Shown here: positions 42,795 through 51,041 of the stretch, piece by piece
How the letters are laid out: every line of letters begins with the position of its first letter
Numbering within the stretch: the first letter of the stretch is position 1
Assembly (NCBI RefSeq): GCF_009847015.1
Contig: NZ_WVEM01000016.1
Span: forward strand, 49,339-113,338
DNA: 64,000 bases
DNA from: Sunxiuqinia indica
GTDB taxonomy: Bacteria; Bacteroidota; Bacteroidia; Bacteroidales; Prolixibacteraceae
Direction of reading: 5' to 3'
The notes under the pieces: model-generated
Told to the model about the DNA's origin: nothing
The model's input: only the letters and a program-made list of their open reading frames with translations
The model's database searches: none
Position numbers and translations under genes: made by a program

Positions 42795-43697
42795 ATGACA
42801 GTAGCAAAAGTAACAAGCGCAAGCTACGGCAATTTGGGTGTAAAAGGAACAAGAAAAGATAACGAAATGGTTTCTATCGATGGCGTTATCCTCACTACTT
42901 CTGATTTTGCCCCTAGCATTGCTGACCTTGCCTTAGAAGCAACTTGGATTGCAGGTATTCGTGCCGGAACAGTGATGCCACTTAACGGACTCGACAGTTA
43001 CGAAGATCAATCTTCAGATGACACCATTTATGAATCAGCACTTGGGAACAGAAAATTGCTGAAACGTGGAAAAACAAGAATGATGTTCCAATTGGACATT
43101 CCTTTATCGGTACATCGTACTCTACAACAAGACTACAACAATGCCGATTTAACTTACTGGCCATTGCGCGACGGTAAAATCTGTTTTTACAACGATGGTG
43201 GAGTAGCCAAAGGGTTTTCAACTGATATGATCAACATTGGCCGGATGAAAGAAGTTCCTGCCGATGGCTCAACTCCGGCATTTACTCCGCTTTACCTCGA
43301 TATGGATAATTACCGCGAGTGGGATATGTACGGTGAGTTTATTGAACCTACATGGGAAGCAAACGACCTTGAACCGCTGATTGACGTTGATCTTGAAGTG
43401 GTTGGGACACCAACAGCAAGCGAAATTATTGTTCGCGTATTCGGTAGCGATGGGGTAGACTCCGATGGGTCGGTCAAAAAAATAGGTATTAAGGGTATCG
43501 TTGAATCCGACTGGCAATCAACGGCAGGCGTATGGACCGCTGAAACCGGATTTACCGATAATGGCGATGGTACTTATACATTCGCTTCGGCAGCCGCATT
43601 CAGCACCGGAACAATGGATCTGAAAACACCTGCAAACATGGTGTCCGATGGTTTATTGATTAAATCAACCGGGGCAGCAACGGTAACTATTGCATAA
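42795..43697 (+). CDS. putative major tail tube protein
   Basis: The 300-residue product is beta-rich. It starts MTVAKVTSASYGNLGVKGTR, has PLSVHRTLQQDYNNADLTYW and a late domain with repeated Asp-Gly turns (VFGSDGVDSDGSVKK, FTDNGDGTYTFASA). The last third resembles an added Ig-like or carbohydrate-binding domain, as in other tail tube proteins. It is placed as tail tube because of its position before the small chaperone-like genes and the tape measure, and the terminator right after it would favour high expression. Confidence 0.6.
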   Translation: MTVAKVTSASYGNLGVKGTRKDNEMVSIDGVILTTSDFAPSIADLALEATWIAGIRAGTVMPLNGLDSYEDQSSDDTIYESALGNRKLLKRGKTRMMFQLDIPLSVHRTLQQDYNNADLTYWPLRDGKICFYNDGGVAKGFSTDMINIGRMKEVPADGSTPAFTPLYLDMDNYREWDMYGEFIEPTWEANDLEPLIDVDLEVVGTPTASEIIVRVFGSDGVDSDGSVKKIGIKGIVESDWQSTAGVWTAETGFTDNGDGTYTFASAAAFSTGTMDLKTPANMVSDGLLIKSTGAATVTIA

Positions 43698-43712
43698 TAG
43701 AATAATTATAAA

Positions 43713-43743
43713 ATAAGGATGCCTTTTATTCTGGCATCCTTAT
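43713..43743 (+). terminator. terminator or attenuator after the tail tube gene
   Basis: ATAAGGATGCC (43713-43723) pairs perfectly with GGCATCCTTAT (43733-43743), a strong hairpin with a 9-nt loop. Few Ts follow, so it may only attenuate transcription. Confidence 0.65.
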
Positions 43744-43758
43744 CTAAAGCTACTGGCG

Positions 43759-44196
43759 ATGGATCTGATTCAATTTCAAAATAACATCCTGAATATTGAC
43801 CCTTGGGAACTGTTAAGGCCAATATTGGAAAAGCATTTTGACGAAATTGAACAACTAAACAGGGATCAGTTGAGCAGGGGCGAACGTGCTGACGGGTCGG
43901 CAATGCCGGACTATCAAAATATCGAGTATGCCGGGTTTAAAGAACAGTACATCGACACCTATAACATTTTCCCAACAACAGACCTTCGCTATTCCGGCGA
44001 CTTTTACAAAGCACTGAAAGCCGGGTTTGGTACTTATGGCATTTCCCTCGAATCGTTCGACAGTAAAGCGTCTGAACTGGAAGCAAAATACGGTTCTTCC
44101 ATTTATGGACTAACAGAAGAATCAAGGGTTATTTTAATCAACTCAATTAACGTGGAATTTAAACAGGCACTACACAATGCCATGTTTTTAAACTAA
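43759..44196 (+). CDS. hypothetical tail gene (145 aa)
   Basis: This is an unrecognised helical protein: IDPWELLRPILEKHFDEIEQ, RGERADGSAMPDYQNIEY and ESRVILINSINVEFKQAL. The segment ending in SAMPDY resembles the arrangement in phage morphogenesis and tail-completion proteins (gp10-like), but the similarity is weak. Confidence 0.55.
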   Translation: MDLIQFQNNILNIDPWELLRPILEKHFDEIEQLNRDQLSRGERADGSAMPDYQNIEYAGFKEQYIDTYNIFPTTDLRYSGDFYKALKAGFGTYGISLESFDSKASELEAKYGSSIYGLTEESRVILINSINVEFKQALHNAMFLN

Positions 44197-44201
44197 AGAC
44201 C

Positions 44202-44399
44202 ATGAAACTGGAAAAACTGTCATTAGCCGACCTGGAAGTACTCGAAACAAGACTATGGAATCTTTTTTACAGAGCAGCAGAAAGAATGTCGGAAGGTAAA
44301 GAAGATCAGATTCCGGTAAAAGACCTGCTGGAAACCAAGCTCAATGAAATTAAACTGGAAATAAACTCCCGGATTGATAACCTCATAAACGAAGACTAA
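44202..44399 (+). CDS. hypothetical tail gene (65 aa)
   Basis: This is a small all-helical charged protein: MKLEKLSLADLEVLETRLWN, then LETKLNEIKLEINSRID. It is probably a coiled coil. It shares one base with the next start (TAATG), in a tightly packed set. Confidence 0.55.
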   Translation: MKLEKLSLADLEVLETRLWNLFYRAAERMSEGKEDQIPVKDLLETKLNEIKLEINSRIDNLINED

Positions 44400-44620
44400 T
44401 GAAAACAAACGGACACGAACTGGAAACCAAATACCTGCATATGATCAATGAACTGAAAAGGGCAAGCAAAAATCCGCATTGGTCCGACAGGTTATGGCAA
44501 TCGAAATACAAGAAAAAATTAACCCGAAGGCTTGAAAAAATGGAAACCGATAAGGCTAATGGCCTTATTCATCCAAAGGCTTTCGCTATTTGGAAATCAA
44601 TGATAAATGAAGTGTTATGA
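44399..44620 (+). CDS. hypothetical tail gene (73 aa)
   Basis: This is a small basic helical protein (HELETKYLHMINELKRASKN, then YKKKLTRRLEKMETDKANGL). It overlaps both neighbours by 1-4 bp, so it is translated as part of the same operon. The function is unknown. Confidence 0.55.
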   Translation: MKTNGHELETKYLHMINELKRASKNPHWSDRLWQSKYKKKLTRRLEKMETDKANGLIHPKAFAIWKSMINEVL

Positions 44621-44886
44621 CAAATCTGAAATTACAAAACATCGACCATGTTAAAATTCTTGCAAAAGAACAGGCTCAAAAAACAAGAGAAGACCAGGCC
44701 GTCTTCCAAACAGTCGAAAACAGGTACAAAATCTTCCGGTTCAAACCAGTTAAAGACTACCCCGGAAAACCAAGTGCCGTTGTACGATACACCAAGGAAG
44801 ATAAACGTGGAGCTGTTCTACCAGATCATGGAGACTGGAAACAGGGAACTGCTAAAAGTAAACCCAAAAAGCAAGGTAAGTCCTGA
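44617..44886 (+). CDS. overlapping gene A, possible tail assembly chaperone part (89 aa)
   Basis: The ATG at 44617 overlaps the upstream stop (ATGA), a strong sign of translation. The product is basic: NIDHVKILAKEQAQKTREDQ, FRFKPVKDYPGKPSAVVRYT and a Lys-rich end. Nearly the whole gene is overlapped by the next frame (44648-45373). Two overlapping frames between tail tube and tape measure recall the G/GT tail-assembly chaperones, but the frame relation here is +1, not the usual -1. Confidence 0.55.
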   Translation: MTNLKLQNIDHVKILAKEQAQKTREDQAVFQTVENRYKIFRFKPVKDYPGKPSAVVRYTKEDKRGAVLPDHGDWKQGTAKSKPKKQGKS

Positions 44887-45373
44887 AAAACTGGATGAGG
44901 TCTGGCTCGACCTGCAGGAGTATTATTACGAGGGAACAAACAAACAGAGCTTTCAGAAATTTAAGCGTTCCCTGAAAAAAATAATCCAGCTCGAAAACGA
45001 AATAATAAGCTGCAAGGCCGCATTACACATGGTGGAATTAGGAAGTGATGAAGGATATGAGGTCTTGCAGTACTTTAAAATAAAAGCGACAGAACCGGAC
45101 AAAATTAAGTCGGCCATCTTTCGAAAAGAAACAAAGCTGGACTTTGCGAAAACAGCCGCCGACCGGAAAAGTAAAAAGGCCGACAGCCACGAAGCATCAA
45201 CCTTTTATAAAATGTTGGCCAGTGTTGAACGAAGCTTAAACCGACAGCTAAATACAACCGAAGTAAACCTTGAACGATGGGTTGCTTACCTGGACGATAT
45301 CAGGCAGAAACGCGAAGCCGAAGCACAGGTAGCAGCAAAAAGTAAAGGCAAACGAAGAACAGCAAAAAACTAA
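44648..45373 (+). CDS. overlapping gene B, hypothetical tail protein (241 aa)
   Basis: This is an unrecognised protein. The first 50 residues (Lys/Ser/Thr-rich) lie over gene A; the rest is a solid helical protein: NVELFYQIMETGNRELLKVN, VWLDLQEYYYEGTNKQSFQK and VERSLNRQLNTTEVNLERWV. It may be translated from its own start or by ribosomes shifting from gene A. It ends 12 bp before the tape measure gene. Confidence 0.6.
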   Translation: MLKFLQKNRLKKQEKTRPSSKQSKTGTKSSGSNQLKTTPENQVPLYDTPRKINVELFYQIMETGNRELLKVNPKSKVSPEKLDEVWLDLQEYYYEGTNKQSFQKFKRSLKKIIQLENEIISCKAALHMVELGSDEGYEVLQYFKIKATEPDKIKSAIFRKETKLDFAKTAADRKSKKADSHEASTFYKMLASVERSLNRQLNTTEVNLERWVAYLDDIRQKREAEAQVAAKSKGKRRTAKN

Positions 45374-45385
45374 AAACACAGCGTA

Positions 45386-48253
45386 ATGGCAGGGCAGTTG
45401 AGAAGAGAAGACATACTTGATGCTGGAATTAAGCAGGAGCTAACTGAAATAGCAAAAGCTGTTCAGCCAGTTATCGATGGGTTTAAGCGCGTAGCCGACG
45501 AGGGCGAACGGCTTAGTAAATCTGTTGGTGGAGCTGAGTCGTTGTCTCAAATAATTAGCTTGTCTAAAAAAGCTACTACGAATTCACGAAACTTATCTCA
45601 AGCCGAAAAGGAACGGTTAAGAGTAGAAACACAACTGCAAAAAACGATTGCCAGGTCAAACGCATTAAGAACGGAATCAGGTAAAAAATTAATCGAAGAA
45701 AAAGTAAGATTACAGGAAGCTACTCGTGCCGCACGAGAAAAAGCACGAGCAAACCAGGGAATTGTTACTTCAAACAGAGGTCTTTTAGGATCTTTTAACA
45801 ATCTGATTAAGTCGCTAAAAAGTTACTTGCTAATCTATCTTAGCATAGCAAAAGCGGGCGAATTAATATCCAGTATCATCAAAACAACAGCGACACTTGA
45901 CTCGCTCGATTTTGCGATGAAACGAGTGATTACCGATCAGATTGAATTAGCTCAAACACAGCAATTCTTAGCCGATATAACAGAGGCTTACGGTATTGAA
46001 CTCGTATCAACAACAGAACGATATATAAAATTTCGTGCCGCTGCCATGCAATCCAACTTATCGGCAAAGGATACACAGAAAATATTCGAATCTGCAGCAA
46101 AAGCGGGGTCAGTACTTGGACTTCGTACCGATGAACTAAGAGGTGTATTCCTGGCCTTAGAACAAATGTTGTCCAAAGGAAAGGTAACAACCGAAGAATT
46201 ACGCCGGCAATTGGGTGAGCGTCTTCCGGGTGCGTTTGGTATCATGGCAAAAGCACTTAATGTTACCATCCCACAACTTGATAAAATGCTCAAAAAAGGT
46301 GAGGTTTTATCTGCCGAGGTACTGCCAAAGTTTGCAGAAGAATTAGAACGGTCATTTGGTATCGAGAGCGTAGATCGTGTTGACACATTGGTTGCTGCAC
46401 AAAACAGGCTTACATTGGCATGGCAGGGATTTATTGATGAACTGAATGCGAGTAAGCCGTTAATCTCAATTTATAATTCATTTGCCGACTCCATACAGCG
46501 AATAAATTCCTTAATGAAATCTGATGCCGATACAATTGGAGAAAGGAGCGCAAAGATTGTAAGCGATATTCGCGATGAAATGGTAAAAACGGAAGATGTC
46601 GAAAAAAGAAGGGAGATATTAGTCAAAAAGATTGGTGACTTACAAAAAGAACGGCTCGATGTAAACGAGAAAATAAATAAATTACAAGAACAAGAACCCG
46701 GATTTTTAACAAAATTTGCTGAGCAACTCAACCAGGCAATTGGGCTTGGAGGAAGTTTTACCAAAAGTATTGATTTGCAATATGTACGCAAGGACTATGA
46801 AAAAGATAGTGATGCGATAGTTAAAGCAATAAACACCATTACTACTGAATTTGAAAACCTGGTAAATACAAAAACGAAAACTCCTGACATTGACACTAGT
46901 GATCCGAAGGAAGAAATTAAAAAGCTGAAAGAGCAACAAAAATTACTTCTTGAAGAAACCAAGCAACAGCAACAATTACTGCTTCAAAATACACAGCTGA
47001 CAGCCGACCAACGTAGACAGGCTGAATTCGACAACGACCAGGAGTTGTTACAAATGCGAATTGGATTCATCGATGAACAGTTGAAATATGCCGATAAAGG
47101 AACAAGCGAAGAATTGAAACTAATTGCTCAAAAAGCCCAACTGGTAACACAGGTCGAAGAAAATTTAACAGACAGGCTTCTCGATGAACAAAAAATACGG
47201 CAGAAAGAACTTGAAAAAATTGAGAAGGATAAAAATAATGTCAACGAGCAAGAGGCCGACAATGCCCTGGCCAATGCTGAAGCGGCTAATCATGAATACT
47301 ACATAAAAAGGCTGGCGCAAGCGAAAGACGAAATTTCAGCAGCAAAAGGTAAGGCCACTGAAATAAAACGAATTGACGATCAACTAACTGATGATTTAAT
47401 TGCTAATGAGATCAAGCAGCTTGATATTGCCATTGAATCGATGGATTCCGAAACCAACGCCTACGAACGTGCCGTTGAGCGAAGACGAAGACTAAGAGAG
47501 CAACAGGGTGAAAATGAGAATCAAAAACTTGCCGAAAACGAGAAAATAAAGCAGGATTTGAGGCAGCAGACCTACGAGAAATCAAAAGAATTATTGATGG
47601 AGGGGTTTAATTTTGCTTCGGCACTTTACGACAGGCAATTGCAAAATGTAGAAACACGCTACAACTACGAGGTGGCTGCAGCAGGAGATAGCCTTGAAAA
47701 AAAGGTAATAGCCGAACGTAAATACGAGAAAGAGAAAAATGAAATCATGAAGCGGCAGGCCATTGCCGAGAAAGCACAGGCCGCCTTGTCCATCGCGCTA
47801 AACACAGCAGCAGCTATTGTCGAAGCATTGCCAAATATTCCTCTTTCAATAATAATAGGTGTTCTAGGAGCCGCACAACTGGCTACTGTACTTGCTACGC
47901 CAATACCGGAGTTTGCCGAGGGAACAGACAGTGCACCAAAAGAATTTATTGCGGGTGACGAAGGTTCAGAGGCAATATTTAAACCGGATGGGACGGTTGA
48001 AATTACCCCCAACAAGCCTACGTATTACAACGATAAATCATACATCGGCTCAACAATTATCCCACACGACGAAACACAAAAGTGGCTGGCAGACTATGCC
48101 GTTAACCATACATACGACAATGTAATTGACATGTCGGGTACCAACAAGTACCTCAAAAAAATTGAAGACAATACAAGGCGCAAAAAAGAAGTCTTTGAGC
48201 GCAACGGCCAAACCTATATCCGACGAGGATATATAACATCTAAAGTAGTATGA
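45386..48253 (+). CDS. tail tape measure protein
   Basis: This long protein (955 aa) sets tail length and spans the tail tube. It has a conserved tape-measure domain at about residues 130-330 (YLLIYLSIAKAGELISSI, RYIKFRAAAMQSNLSAKDTQ, LGLRTDELRGVFLALEQML, EELRRQLGERLPGAFGIMAK), long coiled coils (about 400-800), a hydrophobic stretch (AALSIALNTAAAIVEALPNI) and a short C-terminal domain with GDEGSEAIFKPDGTVEITPN. A segment near residue 760 (YNYEVAAAGDSLEKK) is shared with the secreted protein at 49099. The next gene overlaps the stop codon (ATGA). Confidence 0.9.
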   Translation: MAGQLRREDILDAGIKQELTEIAKAVQPVIDGFKRVADEGERLSKSVGGAESLSQIISLSKKATTNSRNLSQAEKERLRVETQLQKTIARSNALRTESGKKLIEEKVRLQEATRAAREKARANQGIVTSNRGLLGSFNNLIKSLKSYLLIYLSIAKAGELISSIIKTTATLDSLDFAMKRVITDQIELAQTQQFLADITEAYGIELVSTTERYIKFRAAAMQSNLSAKDTQKIFESAAKAGSVLGLRTDELRGVFLALEQMLSKGKVTTEELRRQLGERLPGAFGIMAKALNVTIPQLDKMLKKGEVLSAEVLPKFAEELERSFGIESVDRVDTLVAAQNRLTLAWQGFIDELNASKPLISIYNSFADSIQRINSLMKSDADTIGERSAKIVSDIRDEMVKTEDVEKRREILVKKIGDLQKERLDVNEKINKLQEQEPGFLTKFAEQLNQAIGLGGSFTKSIDLQYVRKDYEKDSDAIVKAINTITTEFENLVNTKTKTPDIDTSDPKEEIKKLKEQQKLLLEETKQQQQLLLQNTQLTADQRRQAEFDNDQELLQMRIGFIDEQLKYADKGTSEELKLIAQKAQLVTQVEENLTDRLLDEQKIRQKELEKIEKDKNNVNEQEADNALANAEAANHEYYIKRLAQAKDEISAAKGKATEIKRIDDQLTDDLIANEIKQLDIAIESMDSETNAYERAVERRRRLREQQGENENQKLAENEKIKQDLRQQTYEKSKELLMEGFNFASALYDRQLQNVETRYNYEVAAAGDSLEKKVIAERKYEKEKNEIMKRQAIAEKAQAALSIALNTAAAIVEALPNIPLSIIIGVLGAAQLATVLATPIPEFAEGTDSAPKEFIAGDEGSEAIFKPDGTVEITPNKPTYYNDKSYIGSTIIPHDETQKWLADYAVNHTYDNVIDMSGTNKYLKKIEDNTRRKKEVFERNGQTYIRRGYITSKVV

Positions 48254-49038
48254 GCATACTGGCGCAATACAATGTATTAGGAGTTTACGCAAGTAAAGAG
48301 GCGCGGCTTTGGGAGTCGCTTAAAGTAAACGGTAATCCTGAACTATTCAGAATATTTCTGGAAACAAATACAATCCCGGCAATCCAACTTATTGTTGACA
48401 ATGCCAGTACCGCTTCAGTCCAATTGCTCGATGCAAACGATAATCCGCTTGGCAGTCCGTTGTCAATGACCATATTATCCGAAACAGGCTATAAAAAAGT
48501 AATTTATGCCGGTACAACATTAAGCGGCTACGACGATGGCGATTACAGCCTGAAAATAACGATTGACGCCGTTGTTTATTATACCGATGTTTTCGGATGG
48601 ACCAGCAACGAGTACTACCTGGACGACTTGCTTAAAATAACAGCCGTTTCATCAAATATAAGGCTGAGCAATTACTACGACATGGATTTGACCGGGTTTA
48701 CATTCGAATGCTATATAAATTCGGAATACCTGGGGCTACAACCCGAAGTTGATGAAGAAATTGCAACAAGGGGAGGCGTAACAAAAGTCCTTTACGGCAA
48801 CCTGGTACCTTTACACGAGTTCGAGGTTTACGCTGCCGAGTATATCTACCGGTTTTTGCTCGGGCTACGGGTGCTCGAAAGTAACGGAACAGTTACCGTA
48901 ACATGGAAGTCGGTAAGCTATACCGCTAACGACATCATGACCGATGTAACCGAAAACAACGGAAATAAAACTTACCAGTTAAAACTTACCTTTATCGATA
49001 TCAGCGAAACAATCAGCGTAAACAACAAATTGAATTAA
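48250..49038 (+). CDS. putative distal tail protein (262 aa)
   Basis: This is an unrecognised beta-rich protein directly after the tape measure, the position of distal-tail proteins. Landmarks are LIVDNASTASVQLLDANDNP, YAGTTLSGYDDGDYSLKITI, NEYYLDDLLKITAVSSNIRL and YQLKLTFIDISETISVNNKL. Its length and the repeated beta-hairpin pattern fit a tail-hub domain. It is coupled to the tape measure by an ATGA overlap. Confidence 0.6.
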   Translation: MSILAQYNVLGVYASKEARLWESLKVNGNPELFRIFLETNTIPAIQLIVDNASTASVQLLDANDNPLGSPLSMTILSETGYKKVIYAGTTLSGYDDGDYSLKITIDAVVYYTDVFGWTSNEYYLDDLLKITAVSSNIRLSNYYDMDLTGFTFECYINSEYLGLQPEVDEEIATRGGVTKVLYGNLVPLHEFEVYAAEYIYRFLLGLRVLESNGTVTVTWKSVSYTANDIMTDVTENNGNKTYQLKLTFIDISETISVNNKLN

Positions 49039-49050
49039 CACCCATTTGCA

Positions 49051-49094
49051 TTTTAGTTTTATTTGCCATAATTTTAATCTTTCTAAAACTAAAA
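49051..49094. repeat. perfect 11-bp inverted repeat before a secreted-protein gene
   Basis: TTTTAGTTTTA (49051-49061) and TAAAACTAAAA (49084-49094) are exact complements and end 4 bp before the ATG at 49099. The layout is like that at 34533-34608, also before a signal-peptide gene. Confidence 0.6.
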
Positions 49095-49098
49095 TCAA

Positions 49099-49617
49099 AT
49101 GAAAAAATTAACCATTATCATTCTTTTATTATGTCTGAGTATATATTCATTTTCACAGACAAACAGGAATTCTATTTTAGGATCAATAAAAGTTAAATTA
49201 AATCAAGATTATAGTAGAGATATAGGGTCTGATACTTTATCTTTTATCATGAACCATACAAATTATTGTTTATATAAATTTCAGAAGGAGAATATGCTTG
49301 GAATAAGCAGCCAATTATTAGGAGGTGTTTTAATTGCTATTGCAAACATAGATGCTTTAAATGGAATGGGTAATGCGCTTGATACCTATAATTATGAGAT
49401 TGCAGCAGCAGGCACAAGTCTTGAAAGAAGAATTTTAGCCGAGCGAAAGTATGAGAACAAAATAAATGATCTAAATAATACAATTGATGTCTTAAATGTT
49501 GGTGGTGGAATCTTAATTATTGGAGGCAGTATATTGCATGTATTTAGCTATAGATGGTTGAAACGTGCTTATCTGATACCTAATAAAAATGGATTAACAA
49601 TTGGCCTTAAGTTTTAA
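49099..49617 (+). CDS. exported membrane-associated protein sharing a tape-measure motif (172 aa)
   Basis: A signal peptide (MKKLTIIILLLCLSIYSFSQ) is followed by a soluble part and two hydrophobic segments (LGISSQLLGGVLIAIANI and LNVGGGILIIGGSILHVFSY). Between them lies YNYEIAAAGTSLERRILAER, which closely matches a stretch of the tape measure protein 1.7 kb upstream. No family is recognised. It has its own inverted-repeat leader and a terminator, so it looks like an independent cargo gene, possibly affecting phage entry or the cell envelope. Confidence 0.65.
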   Translation: MKKLTIIILLLCLSIYSFSQTNRNSILGSIKVKLNQDYSRDIGSDTLSFIMNHTNYCLYKFQKENMLGISSQLLGGVLIAIANIDALNGMGNALDTYNYEIAAAGTSLERRILAERKYENKINDLNNTIDVLNVGGGILIIGGSILHVFSYRWLKRAYLIPNKNGLTIGLKF

Positions 49618-49633
49618 TCAATTGAAATATAAA

Positions 49634-49660
49634 ACAAAAGGGGCATCACGCCCCTTTTGT
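49634..49660. terminator. bidirectional terminator
   Basis: ACAAAAGGGGC (49634-49644) pairs with GCCCCTTTTGT (49650-49660). It lies between the convergent secreted-protein and Rha-family genes and has A/T runs on both sides. Confidence 0.85.
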
Positions 49661-50397
49661 TATTCAATAGCAGCCATTTTCTTAATTGGCTTGTCTGTTT
49701 TGAAAAGCTTACTCAAATAGTTAAGCCCCTTTTGGGTAATCAACACTTTTAACACAACAAATCCCGGATGATCATTGCGTTCAATAAACTTTTCTTTTAC
49801 GGTGAAATATCCGCGGTTCACATACTCCTGTTTTGGTTCGTTCCTGTTGGCAAATAAAATACCCTTTTGCCTCATTTTTTTAAGCAGGGTATTCCGGCCA
49901 AACGGCAATCCAAGAATCTTAGCAGCCTGTCCAAAGTCAATCAGGTCGTCCGAGTCCAGTACCCGGTCCATTAATTCAGCTTTTGGAGCCAGCTCATGTA
50001 TTCTTTTTTCAGCTTCAATCCTTCGTTTTTGTTCGTCAGCCCAATTACGAGCCAACATCAAAACAGCATTCGGATCAGAAAAATCAATTCCTTTGCGAAG
50101 TGTTTCTTCCATCTTATTAAAAGCATGAATAAACTCAATCTTAAATCGCAATGCCTTGGCTCCGGTAAATCCCATTACCAATAAGCTAAATCCGTCACGA
50201 TTCATTAAATACATTGGGTAGTCTTTTCCTCTGTTGGCATAGGTTGTTTTATGAAAAAATCTGGCAGCCGAATTTTCGGCCACGAGAAAATCAATTGACT
50301 CGAGTACATGTTTATGATGTTTCCCGAATTTTTTAGCCACCAACAACGAATTAGTAACCGGATTACCTTTTGATGATTGAAATACAAGTTCATTCAT
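49660..50397 (-). CDS. phage regulatory protein: Rha domain plus KilA-C antirepressor domain
   Basis: The 245-residue product has an N-terminal Rha domain (VAKKFGKHHKHVLESIDFLV, then YLMNRDGFSLLVMGFTGAKA) and a C-terminal antirepressor-like domain (DSDDLIDFGQAAKILGLPFG, then NTLLKKMRQKGILFANRNEP). Such proteins counter prophage repressors or interfere with lytic growth. It lies on the minus strand within the plus-strand tail genes, coupled (ATGA) to the small gene upstream, so it is under separate control. Confidence 0.87.
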   Translation of the reverse strand: MNELVFQSSKGNPVTNSLLVAKKFGKHHKHVLESIDFLVAENSAARFFHKTTYANRGKDYPMYLMNRDGFSLLVMGFTGAKALRFKIEFIHAFNKMEETLRKGIDFSDPNAVLMLARNWADEQKRRIEAEKRIHELAPKAELMDRVLDSDDLIDFGQAAKILGLPFGRNTLLKKMRQKGILFANRNEPKQEYVNRGYFTVKEKFIERNDHPGFVVLKVLITQKGLNYLSKLFKTDKPIKKMAAIE

Positions 50398-50633
50398 GAC
50401 GCGCTCCTTTCCTGATAGTTTTCAATATCTGAAAGAAGTTCGTTAATCAACTTATAGGTCATTACAGCAGATGATCGGCAGGATTGATCTGTTTCAGTGT
50501 CCGATGCCACCCATTCTAAAAAAAGGTTGGTAAAAATAGTTCGTACTTCGGCAATGTCGGTAAGTTTAGCAAAGCCGTTAATTACTTCTTCAGCCGTTAG
50601 TGGCTGGTTGTTCTGTCCATTTGTGTCTCGCAT
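50394..50633 (-). CDS. hypothetical protein upstream of the Rha gene (79 aa)
   Basis: This is an unrecognised helical acidic protein: MRDTNGQNNQPLTAEEVING, then IAEVRTIFTNLFLEWVASDT and VMTYKLINELLSDIENYQER. The frame is open from 50681, but the ATG at 50633 is preferred because the upstream part runs through a palindromic leader. It is translationally coupled to the Rha gene and may be its partner or modulator. Confidence 0.6.
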   Translation of the reverse strand: MRDTNGQNNQPLTAEEVINGFAKLTDIAEVRTIFTNLFLEWVASDTETDQSCRSSAVMTYKLINELLSDIENYQERSAS

Positions 50634-50652
50634 AATGAAATGATTAAAATTA

Positions 50653-50745
50653 AACAAAGCGGGGAGGTCACTGCGAGACACTTCAAAGCGATGCTATGAA
50701 AGGACTGGCGGACTTGCACCGATATGCCTCCCCTGTATCTTTGTT
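50653..50745. other. structured non-coding element in the divergent region
   Basis: AACAAAG (50653-50659) pairs with CTTTGTT (50739-50745), and inside it GGGGAGG (50661-50667) pairs with CCTCCCC (50727-50733). Smaller stems (TTCA/TGAA, CGG/CCG) lie within. This GC-rich fold differs from its AT-rich surroundings. It may be a leader of the minus-strand regulatory genes or a small RNA. Confidence 0.5.
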
Positions 50746-50969
50746 TCAGTCGTGTAATAGATGTTTGTAGCATCATAGGTAATATTTAAAGTATCTCGCA
50801 CTACAAACATACAATACCCGGAATACATTTCCAAAAAGAACTCATTTAGCTTAGAAACACGAAAATGCATTTAAAAATGCAATAAGTTTCCACACAGCGA
50901 CACAAAAGCAATTAAATGCGAATATATATAAACAAAAAGCATATTCAATGAAAAAATGCAGCAATATCA
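50746..50969. promoter_or_regulatory. non-coding control region with 10-bp inverted repeat
   Basis: There is no gene here. ATGTTTGTAG (50761-50770) and CTACAAACAT (50801-50810) are perfect complements 30 bp apart and could be a regulator site for the divergent Rha operon. The remainder is AT-rich and I see nothing definite in it. Confidence 0.45.
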
Positions 50970-51000
50970 ATAGATAATATCTATTAAATTAGTAATTTTG
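50970..51000 (+). promoter_or_regulatory. phage promoter with 15-bp palindrome before the tail-tip gene
   Basis: ATAGATAATATCTAT (50970-50984) is a perfect palindrome around its central base; TAATTTTG (50993-51000) is a -7 match 8 bp after it. The layout mirrors the promoter at 29746-29777. Confidence 0.6.
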
Positions 51001-51041
51001 ATATATAAAATCAATCAAAATTAAGAGTTTATACGTGCTGC

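Noticed and set aside
44617..45373. Programmed -1 frameshift producing a G/GT pair
   Set aside because: The second frame is +1 relative to the first and I found no convincing -1 slippery heptamer.
50661..50733. tRNA-sized structure with a 7-bp terminal stem
   Set aside because: Neither strand gives a D arm, an anticodon arm and a T arm in the right places.
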